Part shown: positions 58,201 to 64,000 of the stretch, in pieces
How positions within the stretch are numbered: the first letter of the stretch is position 1
How the letters are laid out: each line of letters begins with the position of its first letter
Source: Bryum argenteum
Taxonomy: Eukaryota > Streptophyta > Bryopsida > Bryales > Bryaceae
Assembly: GCA_037043015.1 (NCBI GenBank)
Contig: CM073321.1
Location: 32,156,101-32,220,100, forward strand
Reading direction: 5' to 3'
DNA length: 64,000 nt
The notes under the pieces: model-generated
What the model saw: the letters and a program-made list of their open reading frames with translations, nothing else
Databases searched by the model: none
Told to the model about the DNA's origin: nothing
Program-made: the position numbers and the translations under genes

Positions 58201-60200
58201 ATTCCAGTTTGACGTTACTTTCCTGAATTGCAATGTATAATTTTACACAATTCATTATTCAACGAACACACAATTAGGCAATTATAAATTCACTTCGCAT
58301 TCAAATCTCAACTTGTAACACAGTCAACTACCGACTAGAACTACACTCGTCTTATGCAAAATATGCCTAGATTCCATCATTTTCTCTCCTATAACTTCTG
58401 CCTACTCGATAACTGTCTAGTGCCTGCCACTTCGCATCCTTGTTCTCATCTAACTCAGCATTCACTGTTTTTATCTATTTCGGATTTGAGAACCAAAAGG
58501 TCACATTAAACAAATCAATTCTGCTATTATTGCACTATTACAACAAACAATCACTATTTTACTAATTAGACTTTTTAGAGACAACTTTGTTTGAATCGAA
58601 CTAGTCTGCAATAGGATACCTACAAAAAAGAATGCTTTTGCTTCGACGTCAACCAAATTTCACGAGCAATGGCGTCCACGTCTGATCCCAAAGTTGATAG
58701 AATTAACATTTTATAGCTATAGTTGGAAGATTGAAGTTTTGAAATTTCCTTTCATGGATTGGGATTAGTTTGTCAGACAACCAGTAGTAGTGAGTGACAA
58801 ATTGTTGCTGTTTGTGGATATTTTATACTCTCAAGCTGAGTATCTTTTACTCTGAAATTTGAAATCTTGATCCAAACGTGCCATTCTTGTAAAAGATAAG
58901 CTGCATACTTTCTAACCTGTTAATCAATAAAAGGGTATTAAAAAACTGGTTTTTAGTGCTAGTAATAGATGCATAGACTTTATAAAACTCATATTTTCTT
59001 TTATGTGTGTTTATTTCCATGCATGTCGACTATTACAAAAAAAAAAAAAAAAAAAAAAAATAAATTGGATTTCAGGATTTCATAGGTCGCAACATCTATA
59101 GAAGGTGATTGTCCACTATGTACTTGTTCTTTTGGTTCGTATAGCTCCAATCCCATAGACAACAACTCAATCAAAATTTGTGCCAAAAAGTTGCCAATTA
59201 ACCTCCATTCTCCTAGAGCGTAAATCCTTCCATCGTTTCTAGGATGGACGTAAGAAAGTCTCATGATGCCTAGATGGTTAATTGGACAACTTCTTGCCTC
59301 ATTGATGATTAATTGGCACTTTTCCTTTTTCTTCTCAATCCTATAAGCCTTCTTTGCAAAAGTCACTCAAGTAGGGATGGTGACAAGTTTTGTTAGCATC
59401 ACCTTATTTACGGTTCCGAAAGCAGCTTCGGTCGCTTGGTCTGGCATTGAAACCAATTTAACACATGATTCTTGCAACCTCAGTATTCTAGTCGTGCAAT
59501 GAGCCAAAAGCATATCTTTGAGAGTGTATATCTATGGTAATCATTATGAGCCATGACAAGCAGAAAATTGTTGAGCCCAATCATGCATGATTTGTAACTT
59601 TCAAACTAATTCTTTTTCACTGAGGAGAAAATCATCCACGTCCTTCTTCTTACCCGCATCATATTACCAATTCTAAACAATACTGCTGGTCAACACTGTC
59701 ACTAGAATCTCCAACCAGTCACCATGTTTCTATTAATTTGTCGAATTGTTGAAATCCTTAAAGGCTTCCAACTTCTCCACCAATTTGCTGTATAAGTTCT
59801 CATATAATTTGAAGTACCTCTCTTTTATTTGATCTACATAATTTGTGCATAAGCTCTAAGAGAAGCGTTGAGCTTCAAAACAGACCCTAATTATCCTAGC
59901 TTCTATTGTATATAATCAAGGGGGTGTAAGAGAATCCCCCCTTGCTGCTTCTTGCGCTTCTTTAGGCTTGATGAGCAAGGGTTTGAGGACTCTTATGCTA
60001 ATGTGGTTTCCATTGGTTGCTCTTGAGGGTCATGCATTGTTTGTTACCGGGGACCTTCGCAACATCTAAATCCATATAGATTGGCGCTTATCCACTCTGC
60101 CTCGCCAATCAGCTGCCATGCTTGCTTTGTGCAAAACAAATGTAAAAAAATCCTCTACGCGACAGGAATGGTCCTATACAACACTAAAAATTATCACATA
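55200..60200. other. AT-rich region without recognised genes
   Basis: Short frames only. AGACAT/GTCTAC words are dense between 55.5 and 57.3 kb. A 17-bp unit (GTTGGCTTATTGAGCAT) repeats three times at 56104-56154. CCACCAAAAAGTC-CAAGAT-AAATTCA occurs twice near 56850 and 56933. A 25-base A run lies at 59036-59060. 57.4-58.9 kb is T-rich with nothing else seen. Confidence 0.35.
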
Positions 60201-60206
60201 TAAGAG

Positions 60207-62574
60207 GTGGAATATCTAGAGGCAAGCACGACACTTCCAAGTGAGGCAGAAACCGCAATATATATAACATTTTATTTTGATAAGAAAAGGGCGCGGGCGT
60301 GGGGACGGAGCACAAGTATGCGTGCTCTACCAAGCCAAGGCATGAGTGTCCATGCCTCAAACCAAGCTAAGGTGCAAGCATTTTCACCAAAGGAACGAGG
60401 CCTTGATGAGGCTGATTTTGACTATGAAAGGGCATCTTTGCCCATATCTACCACCCTTGCATGCCCCTAGACATTCCAACTGTTAATTGAGCTACTTTTG
60501 GGTCTTCTGTAGGGCTTCTTCTAGCCATGTGGAGGATTTTTTGACACTTTTGCAACATGGCAACATCACGTGCCATAGCTAATGCAATATGAGACAACAA
60601 ACAAAGAAGGTTTGGACATTATCATAAACAGAGGTTGCATGTACAACGAAATGCTAAAGTTGCATGAAGAGGCTCGCTAAATGTGCCTCATCCATGGCCT
60701 TACGATGATTATGCGACTTACATAGAAAAGTGCTATATAAACAAGATAATGCGGGAATGGAGCGATAATCATTAACGACACAGCAAGATGACAAACCTCA
60801 CATTTTGTTCAGACCCAAAATTTGTACACAGATGCATTGAAGTGTATAAGGTGTTTTACGAGATATTTCATAAATGAAGAAATGAGGTCGTCATTTTCAT
60901 TTGCCACGATGTCTGGGCCGAGATGAAGCTTAATAAACGGGTGGAATGGTTACCTATAAAGGCAACTCCTGCATATTGGTTATCTTAGTACCTGCAAATG
61001 GGATGATACCGAGGGAATCAAAATTTCCAAATGGTGGGTTCAGTAAAATTGATCGACCGCATAGGGGGAAGTAGTGGCTCTATAGTAATGCCTTTGAAGA
61101 TGACTCTGATAGGATCTACGCTCCTTCCATTTGACCGCAAGGACGCAACAAGAGGAGGACAGACCAAAGGATTGTTATATATGCTGGTATGTGGCTACAA
61201 GAAGAGGTGCAAGAGGAAGTTGCTCCTGCGGAGCCACATGAAGAAATTCAAGAGAAAGTAGTCGGTGCAGATACAATAAAGGATGAGGAACTACCTGAAA
61301 AAAAACCTGTATTAAGGTGGCGGCCTCATCAATGAAAGAGATGCTCGATTGCAGTCATCGGAAGAAAAGGATGTGATTGTTAAGGATGCGGTAACTGAAA
61401 ATGAAGAACGTTGCATTGAAGAGTTTGAAGGCATGTTGGAGTGTGATAGAGTGTTTGGCATGCCTTTATTCACTAACCAAGTGTTCCAACTAGAGGCCAC
61501 AAATGAGAAGTTGAAGGAAGCAATATGTTTAGTGGAAATTGGCGCACTTGGAGAAACAATATGTTTAGTAGAAGTTGGCGTACATCTTAACCGTTGACAA
61601 AGCTCAACAACTCGCAGCAGAGCTTAAAAAAACTGACAATCACTACTCCGCCAAAAATGAAAAAGAAGGTCTTTGGGCTCACTTTGTCGGCCATTGTAGA
61701 TAATATGTTTAGCATGGATGAAATGACAACCGTCAACATTGGAAATGGACAAACAACCATTGATGGAGTCCTAGAAGATTGGGTTTTCAAGAAAGCACTT
61801 GCCTTTACACCAACCAGCGATACACCATTGTTGTGGCGAGATTCCTCGAAATTTGTAGAAAATGATACCACTTGTCTAATGTGTAAGAATCTATTGAGTT
61901 CCGAAGGAGGAAATTTCTTCAGCAGCTACAAGGACATGTACCATCCACATTACTTGATCACAACCATGGTGATTTATTATAGGTGTGATCTTTGCAAGGC
62001 TCCATTTCACAAGCAGTTGTACAAGATATTTAGATTATTCCGTCACATGCCATGACATTGAAAATTCAATCTAAATAGTGCTCTAGATGATCCAGAATAG
62101 TGGAGAATTGAAAAGGGATGGAGCTAGAAATTTAACTTGGCCATGCATTGCAGAAGATGCAGATAGATAATGGAAGGGTTCAGAAAAGAATTCCAATGAA
62201 ATCCTCATAATTTTCAAGAGATATATTTCTTTCAAGGACGATGAATTAACGCGAGGATAATCAACTTTCTTTCTCCGATGCTTAGACAGCCATTGGGATG
62301 AAACAAGAAAAGAGTTATTATTCGGGCCTCCTCTCAACGATTTGACGTAGACCAACGAAGAATCACCACTCAACAATGTGGCCGACACCTTGCATGCTAC
62401 TCAAAAAGCGCTGCAATGGAACGAATCACAATCAAATGAAACATTCCAATGCAAAGCCGCAGATTTTTTGCTTGAACAGCACAATCTGCAAACGCAACTA
62501 ATTCTTAACCAACTCATGCAATTAAATGCCTTGAAAGTCCTATTGGAAGAAAAAGGACCAACAAGGCAAACTTG
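60207..62574 (+). pseudogene. Broken hypothetical gene with paired-Cys segment
   Basis: Several plus-strand frames in series look coding: 60207-60470, 61031-61261, 61349-61597, 61594-62055 and 62378-62575. The clearest (61594) has two CxxC pairs, TCLMCKNLL and RCDLCKAPFH, spaced like a zinc-binding site. The last is Gln/Leu-rich (HNLQTQLILNQLMQLNALK), probably helical. Stops and frame changes separate the pieces, so this is a pseudogene or a multi-exon gene I cannot resolve. No family recognised. Confidence 0.35.
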
Positions 62575-62700
62575 AGCAGTCTTTCGTAGACTTTGATTAG
62601 ATAGTTGTGAGGAGCTATCTCTCATATGAAACATATGAGACATATAAAACACTTTTCTTTTCCAGTCTGTTTGTTTGACCAATTCTACATGAATGCTATA

Positions 62701-62824
62701 TGGCTCTAGTCAATGAACATGTATTTACACAAGTCTATATGGATGTTCATGGAGCATATTTATGGCTCTAGTCAATGAACATGTATTTACACAAGTCTAT
62801 ATGGATGTTCATGGAGCATATATA
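62701..62824. repeat. Tandem duplication of a 62-bp unit
   Basis: Two near-identical 62-bp copies (TGGCTCTAGTCAATGAACAT...GGAGCATATT) in direct tandem, non-coding. Confidence 0.9.
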
Positions 62825-62829
62825 TTTAT

Positions 62830-63940
62830 TAAGCAAACATCAAATATTCAATGTGTCCTTTGTTGTTCCTATATTAGACCTAGGTTGCATTCACACTACG
62901 TAGGAAACAAACATGGTAGAACAATAAAAAGTAAAAAAATCATAGGTGCGGATCTATATTTTAGATTAAACTTGCAAATTGATGAAAGCATGAAACTTAA
63001 GAAATAAGGACTTAAATAGATAAAAGGTGGGAGGACATGATTTTAACACTTAGAGTAGATAAGAATGAGCCTAAGTATTAAAAGATGGAATCATTCATCA
63101 AACAGATTTAAACGATATGCCTATGTTATACATAACTTCGACCTTCTAAGTTTTTTATTATTTTAGTGATTGATTTAAGTGATTAGATTTCATTCATCCT
63201 ATTATATTCAATCTTATACACCATTAAATGTGAATTTTATCATTTGAAATTATGTCTTAATCAATATTTACATACCCACACATGTATAACATAAATGAAA
63301 TGTTTTGTTGACAACTTTTAGAGCCTTATATTTACTATCTAAGTTTGTTTGGGAAATTAGAGTTCCAGATAATAAGTCAAATTCATATGTTTGTGGCCGT
63401 CCCGCTAACGTTCGCGTCGTAATTGAGTGCGCCCTCCCGCGTCTACGCCCCTCTCGAGTAGGCACGCCGGTGATCGCACCCTTCCAGCGCCCGCGCCCTA
63501 ACGACCATGGCCAACCTTTGCGATGAGTTTTGCCAAGGCCTTCTTCTTCCCGGTCTACCCATGTTTTTCCCAACCCGTAAACGAATGGTCCCCTTTTATT
63601 AGTTCTGACAATTTTAAATAATCCCCTAAGATTTCTGCCCTAATTAACTTCCATGAATTTGGGAAAGAATGTTTTGTACACGAATGGCTAATGTGGGTGT
63701 GTCAGAGTTTGATACTATTTTAAAACCTTTATAGCTAAGAATGCACGAAACTTAAGTTTCATTTTAAGATGCCTCTCTTCAAGCTATCCCCGTGCGACGG
63801 CACCCCAACGTAAGCGCCCTAGCCTCCTCTTCTTCGCGCCCGTCAACTTTTGGGTCTCAATGCGTGTCAACTTTCAGGTCCCGAAGCCCGCGCTTCCTCC
63901 AACTTCCGAAAGCTAACGCACGTGCCTTGGTGCCATGAGC
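62830..63940. other. Spacer
   Basis: AT-rich to 63.37 kb, then a GC-richer stretch. No gene is supported. Confidence 0.35.
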
Positions 63941-63947
63941 TTCCTGG

Positions 63948-63956
63948 TATATAAAA
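63948..63956 (+). promoter_or_regulatory. TATA-box candidate near the right edge
   Basis: TATATAAAA follows a GC-richer stretch and is followed by CT-rich sequence, as at a plant promoter. The gene would start beyond the window. Confidence 0.35.
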
Positions 63957-64000
63957 CGCGATGGGATGTCTGATTCTCCCTACGTTCTGACCTTAGTCTC

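Overview
The window is eukaryotic nuclear DNA, most probably from a land plant. It holds plant-type Ty1/copia and Ty3/gypsy retrotransposon sequence, a tRNA-derived SINE, a MITE, GT-AG introns and long AT-rich spacers. The style of the Ty3 protease (DGGSG) and the DUF7869-like genes make a bryophyte or other early-diverging lineage my best guess, but the sequence alone does not prove it. I see no clear intact host housekeeping gene; almost everything recognisable is mobile or mobile-derived.

The most notable content is two related large elements, E1 (about 2.9-18.3 kb) and E2 (about 23.9-51.0 kb), in opposite orientation. Each has a DUF7869-like, transposase-like gene (E1 2927-5777 minus; E2 47457-50306 plus). 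Divergent from it lies a long three-exon gene for a protein with a ParB-like segment, a permuted DNA-methyltransferase-like segment and an acidic/coiled-coil tail (E1 about 13105-17060 plus; E2 40316-26907 minus). Behind that is a small Ser/Pro-rich gene (E1 17361-18280; E2 25219-24577). E2 also carries an FCP1/SCP-like phosphatase gene (26673-25542). A third, partial copy (E0, 1-1740) and relics (E3, 44.5-45.4 kb) belong to the same family.

Each element carries its own family of short palindromes built as half-site, one free base, reverse-complement half-site. The shared core is CTCGA-N-TCGAG. E1/E0 half-sites are TTCAACTCGA-like and E2 half-sites are AGTTTAGCTCGA-like. They cluster upstream of both divergent genes, recur in both introns of the ParB/methyltransferase-like gene and just after its stop, and are absent from the exons. 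In E2 the promoter-side arrays are phased at about 46 bp. The co-occurrence suggests a protein-plus-cognate-site system, possibly parS/iteron-like, inside a plant transposon. All copies seen here carry stops or frameshifts, so the active element must lie elsewhere.

Layout: 0-1.7 kb E0 tail; 1.95-2.5 kb SINE and MITE; 2.9-18.3 kb E1, with AT-rich unrecognised DNA at 7-12 kb; 18.6-23.4 kb a copia element broken by two insertions, one a 2-kb solo LTR; 23.9-51.0 kb E2, interrupted in exon 1 by a 9.4-kb Ty3/gypsy element (30051-39485, TSD CTCCA) and holding a 100-bp CATG palindrome at 42.4 kb; 51.3-55.2 kb degraded, probably retroelement-derived DNA; 55.2-60.2 kb AT-rich DNA with nothing recognised; 60.2-62.6 kb a broken hypothetical gene; 62.6-64 kb spacer ending in a TATA-bearing promoter candidate.
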